NCBI GenBank assembly: GCA_009733575.1
Contig: ML769398.1
Location: 310,001-374,000, forward strand
Direction: 5' to 3'
Source of the DNA: Gymnopus androsaceus JB14
Lineage: Eukaryota; Basidiomycota; Agaricomycetes; Agaricales; Omphalotaceae
Length of the DNA stretch: 64,000 bases
The translations under genes were made by a program, and so were the position numbers. Positions 49,141 through 60,521 of this stretch are shown here, piece after piece; position 1 is the stretch's first letter; every line of letters starts with the position of its first letter. A model generated the notes under the pieces. That model saw only the letters and a program-made list of their open reading frames with translations, had not been told where the DNA came from and made no database searches.

Positions 49141-51709
49141 TCATTCCGTGCGAGCCCTTTTTGAACCTATAAAAGAGGATCAGAGCTAATCTAGGCGAAG
49201 GATACAGAACAGCTTACCTGGTGAGCTCTGCACCGAGGTGACATCCTGAGCGTTCCCGTTCCCGTCCTCGTCAACGTCGTGTATCGACCGTTTCGAATTT
49301 CGACTCGACAAAGTGACCGAACTCTCTATTGAAGCAGCGTCAAGCTCGAGCTCAGCCTCTGCGTCAAACGTGGTGTCGGCACCCTCCTCGCCAGCGATGG
49401 CATCATCGTACTCGGTGCCGTCCCACTCTGCGTCGGCATCTTCATCGTAATAAAGGTCATCTCCTTGATATGGTCCTTCTGTTCCTTGGGGTTCAGCTTC
49501 GGGGACTACATACAACCATGTTAGCGAAAAGACTTGGCCGGAGATAGAAAGAGACTCACCATGCAATTCTGATGAAGTTTCGAGCGCTGTGGAGGTTTCA
49601 ACGTTATCACTAATGTCATTTTGTTTCTCATCCTCTGTAAAAGAAGCATTAGTACCATGCAAGGGCTGAACGTCATATAGAACTTACCGAGCTCGTAAGA
49701 CTCTTGAATTTCTGGTGCCTCGTCATTCGTTGCTTGTATGATGTCCGTGTCTGAGCAGTCGAGATAAGCATAGATCTGCCATGCCAAGGGTGTTAACGAA
49801 CCTTGTTCATGTTCTTCAGCGACAGCGTCGGTCTCTGGCAAGGTGTGTGATTCGTCACCGTCGGTGGCTGCTAGGTCGGCAGAATCCTCCACACCAGCTT
49901 CGTAACTCTCTTCCTCCGTATACTGCTGACCGTCATCGTAAGATCCAGTAGCCTCGACGCTTTCATCCACCTCGCGATCTTGGATTGTGCCATCTGCTTC
50001 TTGCTGGACATCGTCGCTGCCTTCAGCAGCTTCATTAGAGGTATGTTCAGCATCTGCCCTCGCTCGTGGGATCAGCCTGAGCCTCACTCGAGGCATTTTC
50101 TGTATGTTCTTCAATTTGCAGATGACTGTCGGCGGTTTCGTCTCCTTGTTCTTGATTGTATTGTTCCAAAGTTTCTTCGGTATAGTCTGGTCCGTGTTCT
50201 TGCTCTGAAAAGATGTCAGTGAAGGGAAATACAGCGTAGAGGTTCCAACAGACCTGTTGTTTCCTGTGTAAAGCCATCATTCAGCTCATCGACATTATAT
50301 TCTTCGCCAACTTCAGCGAGGTTCAAGCGCTGTATTTGATCTTGCAACATACGATACCGCACAATGAAACGAGGGTTGACCAACTGCAGACGTAGGCGCA
50401 ATGGTCCAGAAAAGTCAGAACCGTCATGCAAAACATTGAGATCGTGTAAGCTCGTTTCCCGTGCAAAAATGTTGTCCTGCGAACAAAGGGAATGTCAAAA
50501 AACTGGAAGAGCAGTGAGAGCATCGATAAAACTGACCTCTGAGATAGTAAGCTGCAGATCGTAAGCGTCAAGTACTAATTCCACATGCGACAAGTCAGCA
50601 ACACCAGAGAGTTCGCTGTCATTGCGAAGCGCATCAAATACAGTTGACAAAGGTTCGTAATAAAGGGTGGGCTGATCTGAAAGAAGAATTGCGTAACTGG
50701 ACGGTTCAGTCGTAGATGACGGTTGATTGAACAAGCAAACTTCTGGATGCTCCAGAAATGCAAAAGAAAGAAATACTGCTGGAGGTGGATCGATATATAC
50801 ACCTTCAGATACCTCATGAGGATCGTGTTCCTCTTGGGTCTCGGTTTGCTGGTCCTCGGCACCTGCCTCTGTTGGGCCTATAACTTGACTAGAGTCTGTC
50901 GATACAAACTCTTCCGCAGTAGCGCCATTTGACGCTTCAACCGACTCCGTGACCTGTTCTGGAACTGGTTGGAGGGTTTCCGTCTGCACTGGCTCTTCCA
51001 CCTGCGTCTGTTCTGTGAAGACGGTTGTCTCTGAGGAATCACCCTCAACATAGGAAGAGGCAGCAGGATCGTGAGCCGCACTGGAAACGTGTTCTGCTTC
51101 GAGGACAGATCCAGCAGGATGCGTGGATGACTCATCGACAAACAAAGGCTCCGAAAGGACTACCTCGTCAGAAATAGCTGTCGTTTCGACTAGCTCAGGC
51201 TCTGGGATGCCATTCGAAGCCACTGGTGCTTGATCAGAAGAGTGCATGTGCGTTTCTGTCAAAGAATGTGGTTCCTCGGCAATGGGCAGAGCCTCTGCGT
51301 CGGTCGACGTCGAGTGAACAAAGGTTTCCACAGGTACCAAATGAGGTTGAGAAGGTATCTCTGCTGGTACGTGCATCGTAAGAGAGTCTAGCGTCGAGCC
51401 TTCTTGCGGGTGAGGTTGTTGTAAAGCGTCCATAACGACAACATCCTCCGGTTCAATAGCGGAAGGATAGTCTACAGGTTCATCGACCATTTCATATTCC
51501 GGATTATGCGACTCTTGGTCAAGATAATTCTCCATTTCAACCTCGACTAAATCACCATCTGTAGAGGATCTGGTCAAAGGAAAAAGAGATTCCTCTTCCA
51601 TTATAGCTTCGTCGTGAAACCAAGGGTCTGAGTGGGTATGCATTTGGACATCTGTGTCTGGATGATAGTCGAGCATCGGAGTGTCGAATGGCTCGAGAAC
51701 GGTCGCCAT
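49141..51709 (-). CDS. Conserved basidiomycete acidic protein of unknown function
   Basis: Start MATVLEPFDTPMLDYHPD at 51709, chosen because it opens the conserved N-terminus; the in-frame ATG at 51829 would overlap the divergent gene. A long Glu/Thr/Ser/Val-rich acidic region (to about 50850) is probably disordered. A conserved core follows: SEGVYIDPPPAVFLSF, CLFNQPSSTTEPSSYAILLS, QPTLYYEPLSTVFDALRN, VELVLDAYDLQLTISE, NVLHDGSDFSGPLRLRLQL and NPRFIVRYRMLQDQIQRLNL. The C-terminal part is again acidic and ends in a basic SSPGSKRARTE, a nuclear-signal-like tail reached through an intron at about 49168-49215. I have seen the core in other basidiomycetes as an uncharacterised protein. The layout (acidic tails, NLS-like end) suggests a nuclear scaffold or chaperone, which is inference only. 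Confidence 0.7.
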
Positions 51710-51803
51710 TGTGGGATGAGTAGAAAAAACGAAGCTATCACGTGGACCTCCTTCACACGGATAATGGATTGGGCGCCAACCGCCTCTGACTTCATCGGCC
51801 ACA
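51710..51803. promoter_or_regulatory. 94-bp bidirectional promoter
   Basis: Lies between the divergent starts at 51709 and 51804. ATTGGGCGCCAACC (51768-51781) sits near the middle, the same GGGCGCC core as upstream of UTP10 and NEO1. Confidence 0.5.
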
Positions 51804-52427
51804 ATGGAAACGACACACAGCGCCGACACTGAATATCTTGTTCGAAAAGGCTCAAATTATGGCTACAGGATTTTTTCTATACTCAGTTTTCCTGCGTATA
51901 CGGCTTATATTTTAGCCCGACGCGGTCGCGCTTCCTTTTCACTCAACGGTTTACTTCAGTCAACTTGGATCGGAGGTTTTGTTGGTATGCCTTCCTGCCT
52001 TTTCCATGGTGCAACTGAGCTACATAATCAACGCATAGGTGCTGCCGGAGGAGGCGGAATCGCATTTGCGCGTTATAATTTCACCAATCCAGAACAAGTA
52101 CGCGTGAAGAGAATGGAGACTGCATACGATGTAAAGCCTATTAATTTTACTCGTCGCTTCACTAATACAACTCAGACCGGCCAGATACGAGCGGAAGATC
52201 ATGCAACAATCGGAGGAGTTTTATTTGCTGTTCTGACCCCTGCGGTGCTTTGGAATCGAGCAAGAATCATAAACTGTGCGTTTTTCGCCTAGTTCTTCCT
52301 TGTCTCTGTCGTGCTCAAATAAATAGTGATATTGGGAGGTGCTGGTCTGGGAAGCAGCGTTGGAATGCTCACTCACTGGACTCGCAGTGTTTCTGGTGAT
52401 ACACCAACAGTACTCGCTCCAGTTTAG
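51804..52427 (+). CDS. Small two-helix membrane protein, probably mitochondrial, family unknown
   Basis: Three exons (51804-51984, about 52038-52274, about 52325-52427) give about 173 residues. The start METTHSADTEYLVRKGSN leads to FSILSFPAYTAYILARRGR, NGLLQSTWIGGFVG, then after an intron GAAGGGGIAFARYNFTNPEQ and VRVKRMETAYD. The second half has RAEDHATIGGVLFAVLTPAV followed by LWNRARIIN, then a glycine-rich helix LILGGAGLGSSVGMLTHW and a short tail. The 'I-R-A-D-D-H-x-T-I-G' plus glycine-zipper pattern recurs in fungal proteins I know only as hypothetical. Glycine-zipper helices suit mitochondrial inner-membrane or assembly proteins; that location is inference. Confidence 0.7.
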
Positions 52428-52815
52428 TATGACCGCCTCATCTTGGATTCAGGCGTGTATGTACTGTGTTCTATGCTACCCATACACAAACCAGTAGTTG
52501 ATGAATACTACCAAAAGTTGTCACCGACAGAGACTCTAATTAAGTAGTGTACTGTATAATATACATATTTCCCAACTCAAATCCTTCCATCAGCATTCTC
52601 AGGATCCGAATTCTGCTTCAGGATAAACGTCGAGACTAATAGCACCTCTGGTCCACTATGACCAACTTAGACACATACTCTCAGAACGAAGATAATTGGC
52701 ATGCAACTATAATTACACCAAATATGTTCATGCACATCATATACCACAGAAAGACGCGCACAAAACCTAGTCGTACCGCCATATTGTCCCTTGAAGAGAG
52801 GGCGTATACATCGGT
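52428..52815. other. Convergent 3' regions
   Basis: About 390 bp shared by the 3' ends of the small membrane protein gene and the SET-domain gene. No further feature seen. Confidence 0.45.
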
Positions 52816-54993
52816 TTAAATGACATTAACGAATGGTAGAACCTCACCTTTACACCTCAGCGACTTGCACTCGCAATCAACATGGACGCGAGCATCACCC
52901 TTCTTGCCTTTCTTCTTGGGGGTGGCTAATGGTTTATGCGCATTCTTCCCTTTCTGTCCTCGCCTGGGTGTTTGGGGTAGAGGAAGCATCTCCTAGGAGA
53001 CAATAAGTATACATAAATGGAGAGGAGAGCTGGAGAAGGTACCTCGTTATCACTGTCTTCATCAGGATCCCCACTATAAGAAAACGTGATTTCCTCGTTC
53101 ATCTTGATTTCCCTCTTCGAAAAGATAGTAAGCAACGGTCGTTCAATATCGGCTTCATCAATGTAGACTGGTGTCAGTGCAGCATTGGGATCACAGGAGT
53201 GGTTCTGATCTGTGGATTAGCGGGAAAACGAGGACTGCAATGCAGACGATTCTCACCAAAAACCGCGTGAACTGATGAACGAGGAGTTAGATGCAATATC
53301 CTGCAAGTAGAAGAAATAACGTAGACGCACGTTCCCCGCATGATAGGCATCAACTGTATATTTCGATGGTCTTCGCTTTTCACCTTCAGAGTCGGAATCG
53401 TCACCTTCATCGTCATCGTCCTTATCACTGCTGGTGTCCTTAACCGGTGTTACAGAGTGTGAGATCCGAGGTTGGTTCTGGGCCATTTTCTGCGGCCATC
53501 TGGGCGGCGTCTTTCTTCTCCTTCGCCTCCTTTGCCTCCACCTCGGCTGTAATGTACCACCAATCGATATCGAAGAGATAGGTGCGTCCAAATTCATCAT
53601 ACTTACTGAAAAAGAGAAATTTTAGAGGCCGCATTATGGTGAAAACAAAACTCCGAACAACGTACACTGCACGCTCCTCAGACTCAGCATGGCCGAGTAG
53701 CTCTCCCGAATAGATACCAATGAACATGCCCTTTGGAATACGTTCGGCTGCAAAAACACCCCATCCCTTTTTCCTTAGTCTTCTTGATCACTACATTACA
53801 TTTGCGCCCTTGACTGACAACCTATTTCGCAAAGTGAATACGTCGCCACCCAATAACAGAAGACTGAACGACATACCCGATTCTTACACTCTTCCCCGCA
53901 ATTGCATAGACTGTTACACTCAAAAACCGGTAGACCATTCCTCTTCAACAGCCCATTTTGATCATACATGAAACCCTTAACATCAAAATCTGCCGTTTGG
54001 GCCTCCTGCTTCTTCCAGCATTTGCACGTATTCCTCGTACACTTCCCCTCACAATCGCAAGCCACCAGATTTTCCCTACTTGGTGGACTCACGTCTTGCC
54101 CCAACCACATCTCATTGGTATAGACAAATTCCCAAGGAGGTGTTGGCTCCGTTAGCGCAGTCTCCGTCTGGTTGATAACCTTTATCACGGGAGCATCTGG
54201 CTCATCGAGGCAGGTATTTTCCTGGATCATCCATTCATACACCTCTTGCATTTGGGGGTGGTTGCGCACTCCCGGGTCATAAGCATTGATGTAATCGTGC
54301 ATCACATGTGAGAGGTCTTTGCTGAGCCTGTACCGTGGAGGCTCATATCGCAGACTGGCTCGCCTACGTGCCCAGGTAAACACAGGAAGACCACCATAGG
54401 ATAAAGGAGGAAGATGATCTTTTTCATCTTCGGGCGTCGTACTCCGGGGTGGCGATTCATTGGCAATTGAGGACGCGGAAGAAGTAGAGTCGTAGTTCCC
54501 GAGCAGAGTACGGTCGTACTCTGAAACAGAAGAATATGATGACGAGGCTCTTCTAGATTTCGTGTTTCGGGATGGCCAACGACGCTTTGCAACGTCGGTG
54601 GTCGAGGCTTGCGAGGAAGACGAGCGTGATCTCTCAGGTAACTCTGTGTCCGTTACTGGAACCTTATGTGCATAAATTGTAGCGATGTACACCGAGATGA
54701 CAGAAAATGACTTACTTCTACCATAGGTTCTGTCAAATCAACAGCGCGAGCCATACTGGAAACAGAGGAAAGTGGCGAGCCCGGTTCCTAGAAGATGAAA
54801 TTAAGAGGTCATATTTTCACGATTACACTTAGTGGATAATGCTCACATTACGAACATCGACCATATGCTCAACATGCCTCTGAATATCCAAAATTGAAGG
54901 GAAACTCAGTTTAATCACTACTGCAAGTGGGTCGAAAAAGAAACGAACCTCAGAATAATCAGAGTCATCATCGTCATTTCCGTTCATCTGCAT
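52816..54993 (-). CDS. Histone H3 lysine-9 methyltransferase, SUV39/Clr4/DIM-5-like
   Basis: SET-domain methyltransferase of the SUV39 class that sets heterochromatin marks. The start MQMNGNDDDDSDYSE at 54993 begins an acidic, Ser-rich N-terminus in which I see no chromodomain. The pre-SET zinc cluster is clear: ACDCEGKCTRNTCKCWKKQE and FECNSLCNCGEECKNRV. SET follows as GWGVFAAERIPKGMFIGIYS, GELLGHAESEERA, FGRTYLFDIDWWYI, YTVDAYHAGN, FTRFLNHSCDPNAALTPVYI and KMNEEITFSYSG. The post-SET motif CECKSLRCKG is near the end (about 52850). Between DWWYI and YTVDAYH there is an insert of about 60 highly charged residues (KEAKEKKDAAQ ... DKDDDDEGDDSD), which is unusual inside a SET core. About eight introns. 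The gene upstream on the same strand ends 47 bp away. Confidence 0.85.
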
Positions 54994-55040
54994 ATTGTTG
55001 GCTTGGAGGATGGCTTGGAGGACAGCATGTCACACTAGCT

Positions 55041-57445
55041 TCACTCTTGACCAGCGCCAGCCTCGATAGGATCGACTTGCATTGCATCTCCTCCTCCGCC
55101 TCTTCCCCCTTCTCTCTCTTCGTCTGAGTTGAAAACCGGCGGCGAATCAACGTAATCCAGAGGAGGTAATCCCAGTTCGTCGACTATTCCTTCTTCCTGT
55201 CCCGGCCCTTCAGCTCCAGCCCTAGGCGCACTGCCGCTTCCATTTTCTCCACCAGCTTCGGCATAGGCATATTTCTCAGCACCGTCGGAATTGTTCAATG
55301 CCTCCTGACCCCTTCGCTCTAGTTCTCGTGGCATCTTCTGTTGATTTGTGCGTTCCTGCTCCGCCTCCGCCTTTCGATCCCCGTCATCGGTGCTAACCAT
55401 TCGCTCAGCACCCTGGAGAGGGACGGAGAGGACGAGCAGGCTGACGAGAGGAAGTAGAAGAGAGTCGTGGGTACGGAGCAGTACCAAGAGCATCACCAGG
55501 CAGACCCGTCTCCTTCCCTATACCATTCAGCTCATCTTCATCCTCTTCGTTCACCGTTGGCTGACTCTGACTCAGCTCGCTTTCACGTATTGCAATCATA
55601 TCAAACCTTTTGATACGCTGCTCCCTCTCTTCGTCTGAATAAACTTTGCCTCTAGATTTAGAAGTCGGCTTGCTGGCCTTTACACGCTGACCAAGGTCTT
55701 TCTGAACCAAAGGATTGCTTGAACCCATAGATGGTCTCGACGAAGAGAGTGGCTTTGAATGGGGTCCGGAACCCCCAGCGCCAGAAGTAGAAGCGGAAGA
55801 ACCGCTAGATGAGCGAGGTTTCTGGGACGCCGACGACGATGGCTTCTTGACAGTTACAGCGGCATCAGGAGCGAAGTTCGCTTTCGTAGCCTTTGTGAAT
55901 GCCTCTGCAAAAGACATTCCACCAGAAGCGCTAGACGACAATGGCTTCTTTGCATCCTTGCCTGTACTCACTTTAGTACTAGGAGTGAAATTTGAATTCG
56001 CCTCTCCAGACACATCAAAAGCGCTCGTAAGAGAATCGATCCACTGAGACTGTGATTCGTCCTCCGACTCAATTCGAGCCTTTTCTCTTCCTTTCGATCT
56101 CTTCGACTTTTTGACCTGATTCGCCTCAGCTGCTTGATTCCTTGGGTTTGGATGATGCAGCGGCACTACTAGGACGTGAGTCTGGGACAACAGTGCTACG
56201 CTTGGAGGATACAGCGGCACTAGTAGGACGCGTATCTGGGACTATAGCACGCGTGAACACAGGCTCCGTGGCAGTAAGAGGTCGTTGCGAGGCCTCCTTG
56301 GAATCCGAATCGGGATCCGAGTCAGAACTGATAACCATTGGCTGAGCCATCGTTGTCGGCGGGGCTGATAGAGCTCCAGGATTGAGTTTGAGACGGGGAT
56401 GGCTGCTAGCACTAGCACTGCCGTTGGCGACAGGTTTGGCAGATGCAGAATTGGAATTGGACGTAGATGCTGAACGAGGAGCAGTGGCAGTACTCGGGGC
56501 AGGAGGATGAGAAAAAAATGATGATAATGATAGTTTCTTCTCGTTCTTCTTTGACACTGGGACCGTTATCGAACTCTCTTTCGATGGAGAAGGAGCAAAA
56601 GGAGGATCGAGCATCATATCCATGTCCTCGTCCATCGCCGCGTCCATGTTATTCCCTGAACCATCTAAAACGAGATCCTCATAATCGCCTGCTGATGCTG
56701 AGTTCGAAACAGGACGAGAATTTGGCGGAGGATGGGAAGATGTGGAAGGGCGTGGACGTGCAACTGGCTTTGGTTTTGGGGGAAGTTCATCATCGCTATC
56801 ACTGATTTCAATGACTTCGAGAGGTGCTGGCGCTGTCTTGGGCACAGGCGCAGAAGCAGAAGAGGTGAGATGAGGACGGGAGGAAGGGCCAGCGCGTGCG
56901 ACCTTGTCATCCTTGCCCTTTGTAGCAGAAGCAAGAGGAGAAGGACGGGACGGAGGTCCAGCACCGGGGATTTTCCCGCCAAACGGCTCCTTTTCGGAAT
57001 CAGAAGAAGAAACGACGATAGCCGTGTCTTTGTCTACGCCAGCAACGGCATGCTCTCTCTTCATTATCTCTTTCTTGGTTCTTTTCCTGGGAGCCGTTGA
57101 AGAACTGAATGAGTTATTCAACTCTGCAGCCACCCTGTCCTCTGCGGAAGGTTTCCGAGCCGGCATAGCAGCATTTCGATTTCGCTGATTGTGAGAGGTA
57201 GAGGTAGAAGCTGCGGGAGTTGGAGCTGGTGTCATGTTTATTTTCGATGGCGGGCCCAGTCTTGCTGGTCCAACTAGTTTAGATCCACTCTCCATCCGCT
57301 GCTTCTTTTTAGGCTGCGCGCTCACTGGGTCTGCGGCGCGTCTCTTGGGTTTTGGCTTTTCCTTTACTCTAGTTTCTTCCATCTCTTCCTCATTTTCACT
57401 GACATTTGATGATGCAGGTTCTGATTGGGAGAAAGTGTCAGCCAT
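55041..57445 (-). CDS. SUMO-interacting-motif-rich nuclear protein, function unknown
   Basis: Start MADTFSQSEPASSNVSENEE at 57445. A basic NLS-like stretch (KEKPKPKRRAAD, QPKKKQRM) is followed by three hydrophobic-acidic patches typical of SUMO-interacting motifs: DTAIVVSSSDSEKE, LEVIEISDSDDELP and PMVISSDSDPDSDSK. The rest is Ser/Pro-rich, probably disordered, with a short repeat VVPDSRPSSAA/IVPDTRPTSAA. The frame changes twice without an obvious long intron, near 56130-56200 and near 55410-55480. Short GT-AG introns can be drawn at both places, so I treat it as one gene. The C-terminal part has SDEEREQRIKRFDMIAIRES (helical) and ends PLDYVDSPPVFNSDEERE and MQVDPIEAGAGQE. An MCB palindrome lies 80 bp upstream. 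A role in DNA replication or repair is inference. No known family recognised. Confidence 0.6.
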
Positions 57446-58156
57446 CGTAATAATAGATAAATAATGAGCGACTTGCCAGGTATGAATGCCCACTGGGGTG
57501 GAGGTGAAGGCATCAGTTATGGCGAACGCGTTTGAGAAACGCGTTCAGGTCAAAGAGTCTAAGCAGGATAAATGCGCCGAAGGATATCGAGCTTAAGACA
57601 ATCAGGGTAAAAGCTCAATGGACAAATGTCCAGAGAACGTAGAGAACGTTCAGGAATGAGTTTGATCTGAATCACGGGCCGGCCGGGCTGATACCATATG
57701 GCTTTCCCCCAAGCTCGTAAGTATAGTACTTACTTACAGTAGTACAGCACAGTGGCTCTGTGGAACAACGATCTAGTCAAGGACTGCTCGTATTTGCCAA
57801 CACTGCTCACTATTTGGCTCGAAGGATCCACAGAGAGCCAAACAGAACTACATAATGTCTTTCACCCGATGAAATTCTGTGAGATTTTATCATAAGGTGA
57901 ACGTCGGAACTTATTTACTTCTCCATAGCTCAGCTTGAAAAGGGAGAAATTGCAGACGAGCCAAGGCGAAGCTCAAGCTCAGAATCACCCAGCCAAGGCT
58001 TCGGTGGATTATGGATACCTAACGTTCATGAACATTCAGTCCAGACGTTTGCAATGCGAGTCGAGCGCTCCAGTTCAAACAACTCCAGATGGCCCTTGTT
58101 ATAAATCCTGTTACTTAAAATTCCAAGAGATGAATCCCCAACGTAAAATATAAAGA
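57446..58156. other. Intergenic between the SIM-rich gene and CTR
   Basis: About 710 bp with the promoter of the SIM-rich gene (including the MCB palindrome) and the 3' region of the copper transporter. An open frame at 57935-58153 has no recognisable domain. Confidence 0.5.
57524..57546. promoter_or_regulatory. Perfect inverted pair of MluI cell-cycle boxes (ACGCGT)
   Basis: GAACGCGTTT (57524-57533), three bases, then its exact reverse complement AAACGCGTTC (57537-57546). Each half holds the ACGCGT core bound by the MBF (Mbp1/Swi6) factor at G1/S genes in ascomycetes. The site lies 79 bp before the start at 57445. Binding in this organism is inference. Confidence 0.6.
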
Positions 58157-58858
58157 TCAATGGCAAGCCATCCCCTTTCCGTCCGCTGACAGAATACTGT
58201 CAGGATTGATGGTAGCCCCAAAGATAAAGTGCCCAATGGCGGCGCCCAATACAACCGCAAGAATGAGATAAGCCTGCGAAAAGCATGAGTGCGCGCAGTC
58301 AGATTTCAGAGTATGAGCGACATACATTGTAAGTCATGAAAACCAGCATGAGGAAGAAGGAGAGAAACACCGTGATTCCGTAGAGGGCAGCACGGAGGAC
58401 ACGCGACGGAAGAGGCACAGCGACACTGTCAAGGTCATCAGAGCACTATACAAGGATGAAAGAGCACATATACTGACCTGCCTACATCAGCTTTGAGGAC
58501 TCTGCCAGTGAGCAATCCTTCCTCCTCCACAGGATTGGGACTCCTGCTACGAGATCTTCTCTTGTCCTTGATGAGCGAAAGAGCAATACGAGTGTCAAAG
58601 TTCTTCTGCAGAGCCCGAAGATATTCAAAGAGTATTCCAAGAGCAATGATAGCAAAGCAAGAGAACACAAATGCACTATTAGTGCTGATATGCCAGCTCT
58701 CGAAGACGATGCAAGTATCCACAATCTGGGTGTTCCTGGTAATAAGTGTCAGTCCACTGAACAGAATATAGGTTAAATAATTACCATAGCATATTCATCG
58801 AGCATTTCATTGGCATGGGCATGTCGTGGCCGCTGTGGCCATGGTCACCGTGATCCAT
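58157..58858 (-). CDS. CTR-type high-affinity copper transporter
   Basis: Trimeric Cu(I) transporter family with three helices. The N-terminal His/Met-rich metal-binding segment reads MDHGDHGHSGHDMPMPMK, then CSMNMLW. After an intron come NTQIVDTCIVFESWHISTNS (the W-H-I-S motif before TM1), VFSCFAIIALGILFEYLRAL (TM1), a charged cytosolic loop (DKRRSRSRSPNPVEEEG), LRAALYGITVFLSFFLMLVF followed by MTYNA (TM2; the usual MxxxM is here MLVFM), and ILAVVLGAAIGHFIFG (TM3 with the GxxxG zipper). The tail ends KGMACH, with Cys and His as in CTR proteins. Length about 175 residues. The start ATG overlaps an opposite-strand ATG, so the promoter is shared with the next gene over 37 bp. Confidence 0.92.
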
Positions 58859-58895
58859 GCTTAAAGATGAGAGTGAGAAACAAAGAGTAGCTTTG

Positions 58896-60521
58896 ATGGC
58901 TTCAAATGATAAACCACCATCACAACCAAATCCAAATCCAAATCCAGTTCCTCCAGTTCCTATCCAACGTACTGCACCTTTACCCTCGTATTATCCTAAT
59001 CAGACCGCTCCAAATGCCGTAGCAGGACCCAGTACGCTGCCCACCCAATACGCTCCGACTGCCGCTTGGAAAAATGGCTGGACAATGGCAGCGTATCCTT
59101 ACACTTCTACACAAAATATTACCCCTTATCCTCAGCAGCAATACTTGTATACGCACCCGAAAGCCCCAGTCCCTATTGCTCCAAATCCATCTGCCAGTAA
59201 AGCCTCGCCAGTAAATTTTGCTCAGCCTGTTGGAACAAAGGCACCGAGTCCTTCGCCTTCGCCGCCTGAACCGTGTAAAAACTGGGATCAGGCCATTAAA
59301 TCATTCCTGCAGAGTGTGGGACTGACTCAAGCATTGCGAGGTCTTGAGCATGACATGCTTGTACTGAATTCCGATTGGGAAGAGCAGAAGGTCCCTGGCG
59401 CTCTTCAGGAACTCGCAAATAACATCCAGGTACGCGTACCACGTCTAGAATTCATGTCCGATTTATTCAGATTTTGCATCAGAAAATCCAGCAACGACAG
59501 TATGAAGAGCGTCCTCTTGAGGACCGCAAACTTGACCATATCCATCTCTCAAACGGGTCCAAGCCTAAAACTCCGACGACTGTGTGTTTCACTTTGCTAC
59601 GTTGAAAGATTTTCTCTCCTTAAACGCGTTCTTTAGCTCAACAAGTCCATCTCAAAATTCTTGGCCGAGAAGCGTGCCAATAACGAGGCGTCCAACCGCG
59701 CGGAATTCCTGCGCTCGTTGGAGAAAGAACGAGCCCAAGCGGAAGCGTCTGATGCTTCCTCCAGCACTGAACCTTCTTCTTCTTCTTGTGCTCGAACAGA
59801 TGCCAAAGCCATAGACAGAAATGCACAAATCAAGTACGATATCGCTAAAAATGAAGACGGTCCTCTTCGTCGTACAATGCGAAATCGTGCCCCTTCCGGA
59901 CCCTTAGAGATGACCGCTACACCCTCACCGTCTACGTCCACGGCCAAGGGTAAAGCCAAAGCAGCTTTGCTACCGAAAAGTGAAGAGATCAGAGAGTATG
60001 GTTGTAGATGACGTCTCTTCAGATCGACATCCAGGGCTCGATGAAAGGTTGACTAATATCGAGAGCCATCTCTCTGTTCGATATGGTATGTTGAACCCAT
60101 AGCAAGATTGAGTTAGGCTCTGACGACAATGTTTGACAGTACCTCATGCTCCCCAGAGCTTACTGGATCGGTTGCGGTTCCTTGAAGAACATATTATAAG
60201 GATAGAGAAAGACTATCCACCGTGGGCTGCCATTCATTTCAACCAGCCCAATCGTAATGTTGGTCCTATTTGAGTCTTCCTGAATGTACCAATATTCTAA
60301 TACATCTCCTTTCGCAGTGGCCACCTCCACCCAAAGTCACTCCGATCATAGTTCCACCAAGTATGAGCCGTCAAATACGGCCAGATCCTGCTTCACAATC
60401 TGTATTGTCTGCTGGTGCTATTTCTGGCACTGCCAAAGGGAAAAATTCAAGCCTACATCGGGCTGTGATGGAACGTCTAGAGGTTAATAATGCCAAACTT
60501 GATTTAAGCGAAGGGCGGTGA
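58896..60521 (+). CDS. Conserved basidiomycete protein with coiled coil, function unknown
   Basis: Start MASNDKPPSQPNPNPNP at 58896, preferred over an in-frame ATG at 58857 that would sit on the copper transporter start. A long Pro/Tyr/Gln-rich disordered part precedes NWDQAIKSFLQSVGLTQALR and LEHDMLVLNSDWEEQKVP, then LANNIQ and, after an intron, KIQQRQYEERPLEDRKLD. A coiled coil follows: ISKFLAEKRANNEASNRAEF, LRSLEKERAQAEA. The end carries a conserved block: LLDRLRFLEEHIIRIEKDYP, PWAAIHFNQPNR, WPPPPKVTPIIVPPSM. A 58-nt intron near 59950-60007 resolves an apparent frame change at EIREYGCR. I know the LEEHII...DYPPWAALHFNQP block only from uncharacterised fungal proteins. No targeting signal is seen. 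Confidence 0.7.

Noticed and set aside
56100..56220. Frameshift in the SIM-rich gene
   Set aside because: Short GT-AG introns of 46 or 97 nt restore the frame, so a break is not needed.
58231..58250. Another GGCGCC word counted as promoter motif
   Set aside because: It lies within the third helix coding region of the copper transporter.
59950..60010. Frameshift in the coiled-coil protein gene near EIREYGCR
   Set aside because: A 58-nt intron with donor GTAAAG and acceptor TTGTAG joins the two frames in phase.
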